From Lentinus brumalis (lineage: Eukaryota; Basidiomycota; Agaricomycetes; Polyporales; Polyporaceae), in contig MARA01000052.1 of assembly GCA_001792895.1 (NCBI GenBank), positions 124,001 to 188,000 of the forward strand: a stretch of 64,000 nt of DNA, written 5' to 3'. Shown one piece after another: positions 22,906 to 34,944 of the stretch. The notes under the pieces are model-generated. The model searched no databases. It was not told where the DNA came from and saw nothing but the letters and a program-made list of their open reading frames with translations. The stretch's first letter is position 1. The number at the start of each line of letters is the position of its first letter. The position numbers were made by a program, and so were the translations under genes.

Positions 22906-23841
22906 TTAGCACCTTGACGTCGCAAGTTTAGAGGCACAACCATCCGAGTTCTGCTCGAATTCAACCTGAAGCAGCTCATGAATGAAGTAGACACTGTGAT
23001 ACAATTCTAATGAGCATTCATGCCCGCTAGCGGGCGGTTTGTAGACGCATGTACCTTTTAGAGTATGCCAGAGGCGTTTTTGCAAGGTCTCATAGCTGTA
23101 TGAAGCAGGATCGATGATGTTTTGCGGAGGAGCGTTGAGTGAAGTGCTAGAGCGCTTAGATTGCCGTTTTTGGCCACAGCTCATATCGGGAAACTCGCCT
23201 CGGTCCGCGCACCTTCTCTCCGCCGGTCGCTCGTCTCACGGCTCCGTAAACTGGTACGCCTGCTACAAGACACATCTGTCTGCGGAGTGTAAGTCTGTCA
23301 TTTACTGCTGGTTGAGCTCCAGCACTGGGCTGTCAGTAATTGGACTCCTGCTCAGCAAACTGCGATCACACTTCTCGTGTGCACTCAGGCTGCCCGATCT
23401 GGACCTCACTTATGTCTCTTCAGGCTTCGTTGTACGTGCTTGTGCTGCATTGCAAGCTAGTTACTCAGACGACCATGGTCCATGGCTCTCCTGCTCTTTC
23501 TCAGGCCACTCTCGGCCTTCAGGCACCATAAGAGCAGCACGACCATATTCTCCGACGACTGTCTGTGAGTCATAGAAGCTTCCATAAAATTTGAGCGGCC
23601 AATTTGATGGCTTCCATTTTTGGTTCTCACCTTGACCTGACAGATTTACTCCCAGCCCATGCTGTAGAAAATGCAGAGCTTGTCCATACCATCTCATATT
23701 CAGATATCTATGCCACTCAGAGATCGTACAGGATATCATGCAATTATTGCAGGACATTACAAGGACGAGGGAGAGAGTGCATTTTGTGTGGCGAAGCGCA
23801 AGCCGAGGGTGCCATTGGAACACCCGATCACGGCGAGACAA
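22906..23841 (-). other. Possible decayed mobile-element coding sequence
   Basis: Two minus-strand ORFs (23,841-23,461 and 23,184-22,906) have lower GC than their surroundings and protein-like composition, for example YETLQKRLWHTLKGTCVYKP and LYHSVYFIHELLQVEF. They are interrupted by stops and separated by an open plus-strand region. I do not recognise a family; a degenerate transposon or a lineage-specific gene are the main options. Confidence 0.25.
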
Positions 23842-24409
23842 GGCTGTCCTGCCTTCCGTCGGCTAGGAACTCTTCTGACTCTTCTGATATTGCTCTCTAT
23901 GAATACCCGCACTGGCGGAGTGCCCTAGATTCCGAATCTGCTGTATGTTGAGTCTAACAGAAGCAAGCCTTGAGATACTAAGTACTCAGGCTTGCTACAA
24001 AACTACTGGGGAGCGCAGACGCTTCAAATCACTCCCAATGGCAGGGAAACATGGCTCAGAGATAGATAATTTAAGGCGATGATGTTCTTTGATTCTAGCG
24101 ACTTCACGCTAAGTTCAGCGCCCCGTCGTGCGTGCGCTCAGAAGTTGATCTCATAGCAACGTTCGTCGAGACTTTCCCACTGCATTTTTGCTCCGCGCAG
24201 CCGCGTATTCACTCGTATTATCTGGGATAGTAAAGACTCATAGTCCGTCATGTAGAACGTTACTATCGTGGTCACCCCGCCATCTCGACCATCCCTTCCT
24301 TCCCACCAGCACGACGACCGTCCCACCCGAACGCTACGCCGCCCTGCCCAGCCAGCATCCGCTCCTCAACCCGGTAGCAATTCAGCACCGTGTAGAAGCT
24401 GGCAACACT
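23842..24409. other. Intergenic, no gene seen
   Basis: This is AT-richer sequence with no ORF of interest upstream of the many-exon candidate gene. No promoter element is obvious. Confidence 0.4.
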
Positions 24410-26930
24410 CATGAACCCCCAACAGACTCGGACGCACCAGGCTAAGGTATGCGTTGAGCTGCGCTTGCAAGTCTGAGATGCCAACGACTTACTTGGGGTT
24501 CTCATTGGTGCAGCCACGCCTACCGCCACATTTATTTGACGACGCCGACGCGTCGACGCATGTTCAGGATCGTCGACGCAGCCATCCTACGAGTAGAAGT
24601 TAGTTGAGCATGAGGTGAGTCTCGCTGCGCGATATTGTACGTGTTGACTGACGTTCTCCTCTCGCAGACTACCAAGGTCAGCTCGTCGACCGACTGTGGC
24701 TCTGGGCTCTTGATTGGTGCCTGCTGCTGGCGGAGGCAGCGACAAGGCTTCCCCCGAGGTGGCCGCGAGTGTCGTAGGAGGTAAGCAGATGCGTGGTACA
24801 GTGCCGATCGTTCCTGACGTGTCCGCTCCAAGTAGTGGCCTCGATGTGCTACCGACTGCTGCCCGCGTAAGTCGTACACGCTTGCCGCGGCCGCACCGTG
24901 GCGCCCTTCGCGGATCAGCGGACAGAAGGGGTCGAGAGGCGAGTTCTATGGCTGATGGTCGTGAGTAACACTACCCTCTGCCCTGTCTCCGTACGCTTAC
25001 TTACGTGTCTTCGCCCAACAGCGTCGCATCGTGGCCCTCTGAGCTTGAACCTGAAGTCTTCGCCACGGTAGTAAGTAAGTAAGTGGTTCGAGACCGGGAA
25101 CGAGTACTGCTGAACGTGTCTCACACCGGACGGTTCCCGACGCCGCGGTATGTGCACATACCTGCTGATTCTTTCCTGGATCTGTGCAGCAATACACGCT
25201 CTGCCCAGGACCGCTGGCAGGAGATCGTCGGCATGGTCCAGTTCTGCAACACCGTTGACAGCGAGCCCATGGCAAACTGGGTCGCTCCGGACTCGCAGAG
25301 GCTCGCGTTCGGTCGCAGTGAGTGCAGCGTCAGTCAGTTACCGGCTTCGTGGGTGCACTTAGGTGCACTTACATTACGCGAATCAGCGCGCCTCGAAGTA
25401 CGTACGTGTCACGGTGTCCGGGTGCAGAGGCCCTACTCGGCGCGTTCGAGAAGTCTGTGGGATCCCAGCAAGCTTCTAGCAATACCGGGAGTCAAGACGA
25501 GCCCAGCTCGCGAGAGGCAACCAGCAAGTTCACGTCGAGGGGAGCAGAGACAAGCACAGGTGAGCACGAACAGAAACGTGCGACTTGCCTCTTTCGGGAG
25601 CATGACGTCACGCGTCGCGGGCCACCGTGGCAGCAAAGCGCGGACTGACCTTTCTCTTCTAGACCACGACACGTCCATCCCAGACAGCAAGCCCAAGAGG
25701 AACCAGGCGAACAAGACGCAGCAAGTGATCGTAGCACAACTCTCTCATAACCGGTATGTACGACTCACCTTCTACCCACTGCCGTCGCCGTCGTCGAGAA
25801 CTGACGTGTACTTTGGTTCGCAGCGCAGCCTCTCACATACATGAGCGCATATCGCTGGACAGAGCGGCTTGTGGACGGACCAAAGGTGCGTACTGACCTG
25901 TTGTTTCCTGGCAGCATATGCTGACATGACTGCGCGGTATCCAGGAAGCCGTCTCCATCAAGAGAAGGCTCAGAAACGCGGTAGGGATGGTGAGCGGACA
26001 GATCGGCAGCGGCGGGGTGGTGGTGGATGGGAAAAGAAGATGGGCAGCGGGCTTCGCCGATGGCAAATCTCGCCTGTCTGTGGAAGCGCTGTGGCAGGGC
26101 AAGAACCGCATTTCGCGGTTCTTCTCTGCTGTCCTCTCGGCACGCAAGTCGTCGGTGAGCGTTGATAGCTTCGTCTTCTTTGACTTGTTACTGATGGGAT
26201 CTAGGACGGCATCCGGGACGCGGGCGGGCACGGAGCAGCGGGCAGTACGCCTGGCACGCCGGCCTGCTGCTCTTCTCTTGTTGCCCGGGCTAGACGTGAG
26301 CAGGTGAGTACACGGGCCGACGCTCGAGTCGACGCTGATGGCTGACGGGACGATTTGTGCGGGCTGCTTGATTGGCTAGCCTGCCTTGGGCCTCGGGCAC
26401 GCCCGGGCAGACCGGGCGGTCTTGGCCTGCTTCAAGTTCAGTAAGTAGTTCTCCGATTCCGAAAGAAACCAAACTGACAGTCACCTTCGCTCCTGCTGGC
26501 GTATCTGGCGGGTCTGGAAGCTGGCCATGGGACGTGCCCGGCCGTGCCCGGCCGTGACCGCGCTCAGCCGCAGCGGCGGCTCGAAGGACACACTCCGGCC
26601 TCTTGCGAGATGCAAGCCACGACCGGATGCAGCGCGAGCACAGCGCGAGCTGGCAGGAGGGCGTGTACCGTCGGAAATTCGGTGAGTTTCACTGGAAGTC
26701 GTCCGTGCTTTTGCTGGCTCACCATCGTTTCCCGACAGATACACTCTGTGCGCAGAGTGCTGCGTTTTCCGGCACCGTCTGCGCGGATCAACGCCAGAGA
26801 GTGCAGAGAGTGAGCTGGCGGCGGCGCGGCCAGTGCGGCGACGGAGCGATGCTGTATCGCCGTCAGCGAGGACTGGGATTCGGAAGGGTGAGTCTCCAGA
26901 TCCTTGCGTTCCAGAGCGTCGCATACTGAC
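24410..26930 (+). CDS. Probable many-exon gene, unknown function
   Basis: A long run of plus-strand exons is separated by short introns with strong GTRNGT donors and YAG acceptors. A start at 24,410 (MNPQQTRTHQAK then GTATGC) is possible. The clearest stretch joins in phase: an exon with DRWQEIVGMVQFCNTVD and MANWVAPDSQRLAFGR (to 25,319), then ALLGAFEKSVGSQQ plus a Ser-rich part (25,432-25,560), then DHDTSIPDSKPKRNQANKTQ (to about 25,753), RAASHIHERISLDRAACGRTK, AYADMTARYPG, and later EALWQGKNRISRFFSAVLSA and DGIRDAGGHGAAG. No domain is recognised. The N-terminal and C-terminal exons after 26.3 kb are uncertain, so the span is approximate. It could also be a decayed gene. Confidence 0.4.
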
Positions 26931-27205
26931 ATTCATTGCCAGCAGCGCAAGCTGTTGAGGGCGGAACGAGCTTCCAGGCGGTCTGTCTTTGGTCCGGGCG
27001 CACGGGCGCACTGACGGACGGTTTGAGAGACGGACGCGGGACAGCGGGGATTTCGGGCAGGCGGCGAGCGAGCAAAGGAGCGAAGGAGCGAAGGAGCGGG
27101 CGGTGCGACGGTGCAGCGGGAGCCTGTTGTCGTGTACTTGCGAGTAGTATAACCGTAGAGGCAATCGAGAGATTTCCGGGCATCTACCTCGAGTGTGCCA
27201 GTGCG
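26931..27205. other. No confident gene
   Basis: A possible last exon of the many-exon gene (acceptor near 26,944) or intergenic sequence. It contains a short GCGAAGGA-type tandem (about 27,073-27,100). Confidence 0.3.
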
Positions 27206-29247
27206 TCACAGTTCCCGAAGGCCGCCGAGCAGTCCTTGAGTAGCCGCCGCCGAAGCCGACGCAGCTTCTCGCAGATCGGGCGGGGCACGAGGCGAGGACA
27301 CCGGAGAGAGCCAGACATATGGGGCGACATACGGGGCGACATACGGGGCCAAAAAATATATATTTCTGGGACGGTGTCTACACGACTGCGCGTGCTCTGG
27401 CTGCCGATCCCCGCACACCACTGGAGACCACTTCCTGCACTCTCTACCCCTCCCGTAGCTGCATAACACACCGTTTGTTTCTCTGGCAGAACAGCCCATC
27501 GCCCGGCAGATCGCGGGGCGTCTAGAGTGCGGGCGGGCGGGCGGGCGGACGGGCGGACGGGCGGGGTGCTTGTCGCTCCAGGGGTTGTAGCAGGCGCGCC
27601 AGCGGTCCCAGTCGCTGTCGTGGCGCGTGCTGGGGCCGGCTGTGGACGGGCGGGCGGCACGGAGCTCGCTGAACGCGGTGTAGTCTGCGAGGGTGGGTCC
27701 GCGCGCGCCGAGGTCGTCAGCCTCTGCGCGGTCGGCGGGCAGCAGGTCCGCGGACGGGTACTCCTGCGGCTGGTGCTCGAGCAGGGCGACATACAGCAGC
27801 TTCGCGACGAGGCCGATGGGGGGCTCGGCGAGGGTCACGTCGTCGTCGTAGTGCGCGAAGGAGTGCTTCAGGTAGCGCGGCTCGCGGTACTGCGGGTAGG
27901 AGCCGTGCGGGGTGAGGACGGAGTGGTCGCGGAGGGCGTCGGGGGAGGCGTGGAGCGGGAAGGACCAGTGGATGTCCGGGGCGAGGAAGGGCGGATAGCG
28001 GAAGTTGTAGACGGCGTAGGGGCGGACGAGGGTCTGGAGGAGGTTGCGCTGGGCCGGGGTGTGTGCAGCGAGACGGTCTGGGCGCGTCAGAGACGCAATG
28101 CATCAGTATTGGACACAGACGGTTAGGATACGGACGAAGAAGTAAGGATAACGGTCACCCCCAGAACACAACCTGCATAGAGTGGTGACATTCGTCACAA
28201 ATGTAGCTGCGGAACACCACTCTGCACGCGTCCTCGCCCTCTGGTTCAGAGACGCAGCGACGTGATGTGATCCGCCGGGATGGGGACTGAGGCGGGTCCG
28301 TGGACAGCAGTAGGCATGAGTCTGTCTCGTCCTCTGTCCTGTCCCCCTTCCTGGTATGGACGAGGCAGAATCACGCCCATGATTTCTGGCTGGCGAGACG
28401 AATCCACTTCATCTGACTGTCAAGTGCCTCTCTTCCCTAGTACCGTCTTTCATCATACTATAGCCCCGACATCGACTCTTGACTGCGGAGCTTATCACTC
28501 GACGAGTCGTTGAGCATCGCTGTCGACTCAAGTCGTGGGCAGCAAGGGCGATGCAGCCGAAAGCGGAGACCGATTGCGGGGGCTCTCAGACGCGAAGGCA
28601 GCTGCGAAACGAGTGCGAGAGCGACGCGTTCGTGGGGCGCGTCCCACGAACGGACATGACATTGCGGGACGAACGTGCACTACCCACCCGCCACTACGAA
28701 AGGGCCACCCCGTTGATTCGATACAATTAGGAAGACAGAACGCACCTGGAGTCAGGGTGTACCAGTACAGCCAGAGGGCGAAGGCGTTCTCGCGGGACTC
28801 GCGGGGCCAGTTATGGGAGCGGTCGCGTCCGTGCCAGAGGCGGCTGCAGACGTACCGCTCGATGTAGTCCGGGAGCCCGGCCCACTGTAGCTGAGCAGCG
28901 TTGCGGCCGTCGTTCTCGAGACAGAGGGCGAATGCGCGGTAGAGGTCGTCGAGGAGGAGGTCGCCGGTGCGGATGCGCTGGAGGGTCTTGCAGTTGCGGA
29001 CGAGCTGTGCGGCGAGGGCGAGGGAGTAGGACGCGTCATCGGGGAAGCGGCGCTCGGGGGCGTGGTAGTCGAAGGTCGCACGGAAGATGCGTGCGTAGAG
29101 ATGGGCGTTGCGGGTTATGGAGAGCAGGCTGTAGAGGTGGGAATGGGCGCAGAGCAGCGGGACGAGGGCGGAGGGGGGACCAAGGGGCTGGGCAGTTGCG
29201 AGGTGGAAGGCGAGGTGGTCGAGGACGTCTGGGGGCAGGGAGAGCAT
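27206..29247 (-). pseudogene. F-box-like gene, copy B, 3'-truncated
   Basis: Exon 1 (29,247-28,746) is intact and encodes 167 codons of the F-box-like protein, through the site where copy A is frameshifted: FDYHAPERRFPDDASYSL and on to ALWLYWYTLTPG. Exon 2 starts at 28,077 and follows copy A (KHSFAHYDDDVTLAEPPIG) to SDKHPARPP, where homology stops at about 27,538 in a G/C-rich GGGCGGGCGGAC-type repeat. The frame then runs into unrelated sequence and ends at 27,206, so the Cys-rich region and the WDG/FRGYVVGG C-terminal domain are missing. A truncated transcript could still give an F-box-bearing protein with a novel tail. The long first intron (about 670 nt) is shared with copy A. Confidence 0.7.
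27315..27352. repeat. Short GGGGCGACATAC tandem
   Basis: Two and a half head-to-tail copies of GGGGCGACATAC lie just beyond the truncation point of F-box-like copy B, next to an AT-rich AAAAAATATATAT run. It may mark the rearrangement junction. Confidence 0.6.
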
Positions 29248-30625
29248 GGCGTGGGCTGGGACTGCATGCTGGGCTGGGATCCTTATGGCAGGCGATGGAT
29301 GCGGCGTCGGAGTGGCGGAGAGTCCATGTCCACCTGCCTATTCGGGCACGTTGCGCCATTTTTGATCGGCGACTTGCCTGGCGTCTGCACCCTTCGCGGG
29401 AGCTTCCCGAGTGCAAACGCGGGCAAAGGCCACTCCCTGGTACGCACGTTCTCTCCGGGCTGCTCGGCCGGCCTGCTCCTGCTCGGCTGCAGCGACATGC
29501 TCCGTTACGACACTCAGTCGCCGTGCAATGTATCTAACACACCTACCTACTTACCCTGACGTACTCCCTCGACTCTTCGCAGCGCGCTCCGGCGAGTCCC
29601 ATGCCACTTCGCCCGTCCATTCCATCAATAGTGCGCTCCGACTTACTCACGCCTTGCAGCCAAAGCAGACGGACCCCGACGTGCCGAGCCACACGCACTA
29701 GCGCATCCATTCAGCCCTGCGCCCCTGCTCTCCTCCGACGTGAACTCTGCACACCGCGACGACTCTGCATGCACCCGTCGCACCTCGTGCCTCTCACGCA
29801 CAGTCGTCGGCGAGCATCCCGACCGGCCACTCTCCCGGGATCGCCTCCGCCAATACGTATGCACAGCTCCCTCCGTGCGATCTGCACTCCCTCCCAGCGG
29901 CACAGCACCCGATCCAGATACCGCCGGGTGCCCGCGAACCAGCGCACCGGCTCCTCCGTAAACCTTAACGCATCCATGCGTTCTCGCCAGTGCCCCGGAC
30001 GGTGGCTTATCGCGAAGCAACCTCACTGGTCTGCTTCCAGCTCGTTCGTTGACATGTCTCGTGTCCATGCAGGCGACCGGGAGAATATGACTTTCAAGAC
30101 GCGACCTCGCGTCCCAAGTCCCTCGATGCATACGGAGCGCTGTCATCGCGATTTCATGGCGGCCACTCCTCCTTCTGCCGTACGGACGACACTCGCACCA
30201 CCCATCGACGACAATGCAGGCTTCCGACGACCGGCTCGCACACATGACCCGCACATGGATCCCGAGAGCAATACCTGCACAGTGTAAGTATCTTCGCAGA
30301 CTGCACTGCGTCATCCGTTGCCCTCGAAGCTCGACGCTCGAAGCCTGGAGGGGAGGCACCGGACAACGCTCAGCTGCTAGTCCGTCCGAATGTGCGACTC
30401 GGACGAGACTCCGGCCAAATGTGCCGGATGCGCCTGCCTCGGGAAGCACTCGAGCCGTGTTGCCAGTCCTGCAACCTGAACCGTGCTATTCTCAGCCTGA
30501 TCTGGTCCTGCCAGTGGTTGCTGTGGCCTCGAGCTTGTTCTGGCGGTGAGCACTGCGACGTTGTCTCTGTCCCGTGCGTAAGCGTGCCCTGTACTAGTAC
30601 ATGGTTCGGCTCCTCTTGTCGGCCT
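29248..30625. repeat. 5'-flank repeat, copy B
   Basis: This is the direct repeat of 18,585-20,190 with small insertions and deletions, high identity near the F-box start and lower identity further away. It contains the same ordered markers, such as CAGCACCCGATCCAGATACC and CACATGGATCCCGA. No gene is supported in it. Confidence 0.65.
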
Positions 30626-30659
30626 TGTCATTGTTCGGTGCTTCTGCCTTCTGCTGTAC

Positions 30660-32060
30660 ATGTGCTCGTGCATCCCTCGTCTCGTAGTCAGGCAATACCC
30701 ACTCCCGTCCAACCTCGCCGCAACGCACGTCTCCTCGCGGGCGGCTCGCCCGGCGGGCCTCTGCTCGCCCGACCTCTACGTGCTCCGTTACGACCACTGG
30801 GTCGTCCGTGGACTCGGCGCGACAATCGTGCTCTACCTGCACACCCTCTCATCCGCTGTCCCCGCGAAGCCTGGAACCCCACCCCGGCCTCGGCACCCAC
30901 CAGCGTCCGTGCATTATATGCTGTACTATGATAGTACACCTCCGTGCACACTGCGTCCTGACCTACTCCCTTGCCTCTTCGCAGCGCGCTCCGACAGCCT
31001 GTTCCGCATCAGCCCACGCGCTCCGACTCACCCACGCCCCGTCCCCTCCACCCGAACAAGAGGCTCCAGCCACCCCGAGGTGCCGACCGACGACTCGAAC
31101 GCCCATTGGCGCATAAGTACATCCAGTCCTACGCCCCTGCTCTCCTCCTACGTAACCTCTACGCACTCGGCGACGAGTCACTAGTTACGCGTCACGACTC
31201 GATGTACGAGTACATGAACGTGCCGGGTGCCCTGCACCTAACGCCCGCGGGTCGCACCTCTCCCTGACCTCCCTCGTGCCTCACATCACGCAGACGGCGC
31301 AGACAGTGACTAGTGACTAGTGAAAGCCCGCGATAGACCACCCCAAACAGACTGAGACATACCTTCGTCGGCGAACATCCCGGGATTGCAATACTCGTCT
31401 GCACAGCTCCCTCCGTGCGATCTGCACCCCCACAGCACCCGATCCAGATACCGCCGGGGCCGGGTGCCCGCGAACCAGCGCACCGGTCCCCCGTAAACCT
31501 TGACTCTACCTCATCCCATCCGCTCGCCGCTCGCCGCTCTCCCCTCTCCCCTCTCCCGCCAGTGGCCCGTAGCCCGTATAATTGGAGGCTTATCGAAAAG
31601 CAGCCGGCTGGATTCCCGGCTTCGAGCTCGAGCCCGCAGGCACGTCTCGTGTCCGTGAAGGCGACCCGTACATAGTAAGTACCCGGGCTTGAACGCTTGC
31701 ACGTCGCGTCCCCAAGTCCTCTTGGAGTTACCCGGTACTGAGTACCGATCTCTAGTAGACATATCGCGAGTTCACAGCGGCCACCCCCCGTGACCCCGTC
31801 TGCGCCGTATGGAGTCTGGACGAGTCCCCGGGCCATGGCCACGCTCTGCCCATCCGCGACAGCGCAGGCTTCCGGGGACCGGGAGGTCTCACGCACCGCT
31901 CCGACCACATGCATGACTCGCACATGGATCCCGACGGCCGAGCTCTGCATCGTCGCATCTTCGCAGACAGCAGTGCGCCGCTGCGTCATCGACATCCATC
32001 GCAAGCTATGCTTCCCAGCTCCGACGTACGCGTACGGGATGGGGCCGTATGCATACGCCT
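30660..32060. repeat. 5'-flank repeat, copy C (diverged)
   Basis: This is a third, more diverged head-to-tail copy of the same flank: GGCTCGCCCGGC..GGCCTCTGCTCG, CTACTCCCTTGCCTCTTCGCAGCGCGCTCC, CACAGCACCCGATCCAGATACC and CGCACATGGATCCCGA appear in order. No F-box-like coding copy follows it, so it looks like a flank duplicated alone. Tandem GTGACTAGTGACTAGTGA lies near 31,308. Confidence 0.6.
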
Positions 32061-33710
32061 AACGTCCGTCACTTCGTGATCAGGCTCTCAGATCTCTCGA
32101 GTTCCCTCTTCCGTCACCGTGGCAAGTTCCTACAACTTTCGCAGTTATCGCGGTCGCGGTCGCGTTCCCCGTGTTTACCAATCGCACGCTCCAATACATC
32201 TCCCCTCCTGTTCCAAAACCCGAGTCGGCCTCAAGGCCTCAAGAGTCCAACATCCGAACCTCACGACGCTGTCGAGAGGGTCGCCCTTCGAGCTTCGAAC
32301 TTCGCAGCGGGGCCCAGCTGACCTGGACATCTCGCACCCGCCCGGCCGCAATCTGCAATCTGCACGCTACACGCTGCATGCGCGTAGATCTCCGGCTCCG
32401 GACTCGGACTGAAGGGTGTATAGTATAATACAGCGGACGTGGAGGGGCGTACTCGAGTACGTACTGCACGGGTATACTTAGAGCCTTCGTTCACGAGATG
32501 TCTTGAATGGGACGCGCGACGGAGCGCTGTGTGCTCCAAGAATTCAGCTCGAGAGTTCGATCGGCTCGTGTGCTTTATCTACGCGAGGAAGGACTGTACG
32601 GACTCACCCACAAGCTCAACCAAGGCTCAGGCAAGGCGTTCGTTCGGCGGTCGTCCCCGCGAGACTGAGACGCGTCGACGCGTCGGCGCCCGCGTGACGC
32701 ACGCGTCGAGATGTGACGGAACGCGTGATGTGACAGAATATTCCTCTCGGCCAGTGCTCTTGCGCCTCCTCCTCCATAGCAAGGCCCTCCGGGCAGACCT
32801 GGACTACGAAGTTTTCTGGATTTCATGATCACATGACCTTCTGAGTACGACTCAGTATTTGGTTCAGGTTTCGGATTTTCTGAGATGTCTCTGGTCATGA
32901 GGGCCGAGGCTTCTTCAGCCAAGCCAAAAATCCACGATACCTGGTTCAAGCCGTCCAACCATAAGCAGTGTTCCGTGTACTGTCCTGGAATATGCCAACC
33001 CTTCGAGAAGGCGGCTTTGGACAGTCTGGGTCCGACCTGGCTCAACTTCACAGTCTCTACTTAGTCTAAGCGTCAGCGATTACTGACACGACGGGCAGTG
33101 GTACCCGGTTAGGGTCTGGAACTCGTAACAGGACCTGAACGTGGCTTAGGACCTTACAAGGCTATTTCAGGTCCAGAATGTTGGGTAAGCCCCGTAAGTA
33201 AGTACTACATACTTCTGCGTCTTTCGGAGTCTGAACCTATATCTATCGGGCACTCCGGACCTGAACCAGCAATGTAACCAGGACCCGAGGAGTCCAGTTC
33301 AGGTCCTGTTAAGTACGAGCCTATTCTGGACCGTATCCACTTGTCAACACTCACACACATGTACATGTGACAGGCAGAGCAAGGCATTGCATGTCAATAT
33401 GTACTAGCATCACTGATCAGAACGAACTGCAAGACTCAAGAAAGATTATGCTTCTACATATATAGGCATGTACTGGTGTAAATCAAGAAACATGGATCCC
33501 CCCACATCACTAATCACCGCCAATAGTCAGCTCAGGTGACGCTGAGACTTCTTGGGCTACATACAAGATCATGGTAGTTATAGGTCTGTTGCATGTGTTC
33601 AAATTTTGCTTGCTTGTCATATACAGGATCACTTTCCATTAGCCTACAAGCGTGAGTTCAACTCTTGAGCAGGATTAGAAACCCATACCACTCACAGACT
33701 CATCAAATAT
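32061..33710. other. No confident gene; transposon-like debris
   Basis: Around 33,100-33,310 the motif AGGACCTGAAC and its reverse complement GTTCAGGTCC recur several times in both orientations, the kind of subterminal array seen in hAT-like elements. A minus-strand ORF at 33,051-32,830 (KGWHIPGQYTEHCLWLDGL) is protein-like but isolated. No complete element was delimited. Confidence 0.3.
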
Positions 33711-34232
33711 TCACCCACGGACATGGGCTGATGTCGGAGTGATAGTGTCACTGCTTCGCCGGCCCTCGCACTCCATATCGGCCCCAGCCCCCTCCAGATC
33801 GGCTGCATGACGGAGCTCGATGTCCAATTGATTGGGTGGTAGACCTGGTATGTTGTTGTATTTGAAGTTCCACATGAAGCGAAAGGCATGCGCGACACGG
33901 TAGCTGGTGTCAGCCCACTCGACTGGCACGTAGAGCAATACGCGCTGTGCTGGCATGCCACGAGTTCGTATCTCATAGACCGTCCAGCCCTTCTCTTTTC
34001 CACGCAGTGCCACCACTGTACCAAGGACACTGGTGTTCCAGGGCTCCTTTGGCATGATGCACACCTCCATTGCGATGCGGATGGGGTCGGAGGGGCGTTG
34101 ACAGACAAGCCATGCTCTTTCGCCATTGTGTTGTTGTACTGGTCGAGCTTCAAGAGGGAATATCGCGCAGCTGGGGCGCCGTTGGTATGGGATGTGTGTA
34201 GAGGGGAAAGCTTCAACTTGGTGATGCGCCAT
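33711..34232 (-). CDS. Uncharacterised ORF, possibly an exon
   Basis: The open frame has protein-like composition, especially IAMEVCIMPKEPWNTSVLG, then VVALRGKEKGWTVYEIRTRG and VLLYVPVEWADTSYRVAHAF, ending with an acidic stretch. No domain is recognised. It lies downstream, on the same strand, of the exon at 34,938-34,538 and could be part of the same gene, but I could not join the two in phase. The true start is unclear. Confidence 0.35.
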   Translation of the reverse strand: MAHHQVEAFPSTHIPYQRRPSCAIFPLEARPVQQHNGERAWLVCQRPSDPIRIAMEVCIMPKEPWNTSVLGTVVALRGKEKGWTVYEIRTRGMPAQRVLLYVPVEWADTSYRVAHAFRFMWNFKYNNIPGLPPNQLDIELRHAADLEGAGADMECEGRRSSDTITPTSAHVRG

Positions 34233-34537
34233 GATGCGGGCAGATAGTGCAGTGGTGGAGGTAGTGTGTTAAGGAGTGTGTACATAATCGATGAACTTGA
34301 TATCAGATATACTACTTCTGCAACATACTGTGTCTGTTACTGCATGTGAGCACTGACAATGCTGGCAGCCTGTATAAGTAAGGCATGCATTTTACTCACC
34401 TATTATGACACTCAGACCAAAATCCCATGAGATAGAGGCCAAACATGTTCTGTGCCTCAGGGCCTACATCACTCTTGCAACACTGATAACATTGAAGTGT
34501 CAGAGTGTCATATGCCTTATACATGTGCGCCACTCAC

Positions 34538-34938
34538 TCAGCAATGGCTGAGCCAATTTGGCGATGATCGACATTCTTGGCATCAATGATGTGCTTCCCC
34601 TTGCGGGTTCGAGTACGCGCAATCACGATAAACTCGGCAGCCCGTGCTTGTCCATGTCCATCCCCTTGGCTTAGGGCCTCTGGCCCTTCATTGACCGGAA
34701 GAGGTCTCTCCATGTCTCCTGCTATAGTAACATAGACATCAAAGCAGTGCTCATGAAGACGAGACTTGGCAAATCGCTTTGAGGATTGCATGTTGATAAA
34801 GCTCCGTGTGTGGCCCTGAATACTCCATGCATGCTGCAGCTGAGGAACATCATGGCCATTGGAGCCATTGCAACGGAGGACAGGTATATATGTGAAGTGT
34901 GGTGGTCCCATGAGCGGAACCTTGTAGATGCAAACAAG
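34538..34938 (-). CDS. Exon of unknown gene; paralogue of the 60.6-61.0 kb exon
   Basis: The exon has an acceptor TTGCAG before 34,938 and a GTGAGT donor after 34,538, entering in phase 0 and leaving in phase 2. It encodes CIYKVPLMGPPHFTYIPVLR and later FDVYVTIAGDMERPLPVNEG, AEFIVIARTRTRKG and NVDHRQIGSAIA. The exon at 61,029-60,593 has the same phases and aligns throughout (CIYKVPLTGPSQFSYI, YFTIYVNLSRD, EVIVVQYTENGRRV, ANKREMDSMIS). If spliced to the next acceptor the frame soon meets a stop, so this copy may be truncated. The family is not recognised. Confidence 0.45.
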
Positions 34939-34944
34939 CTGCAA

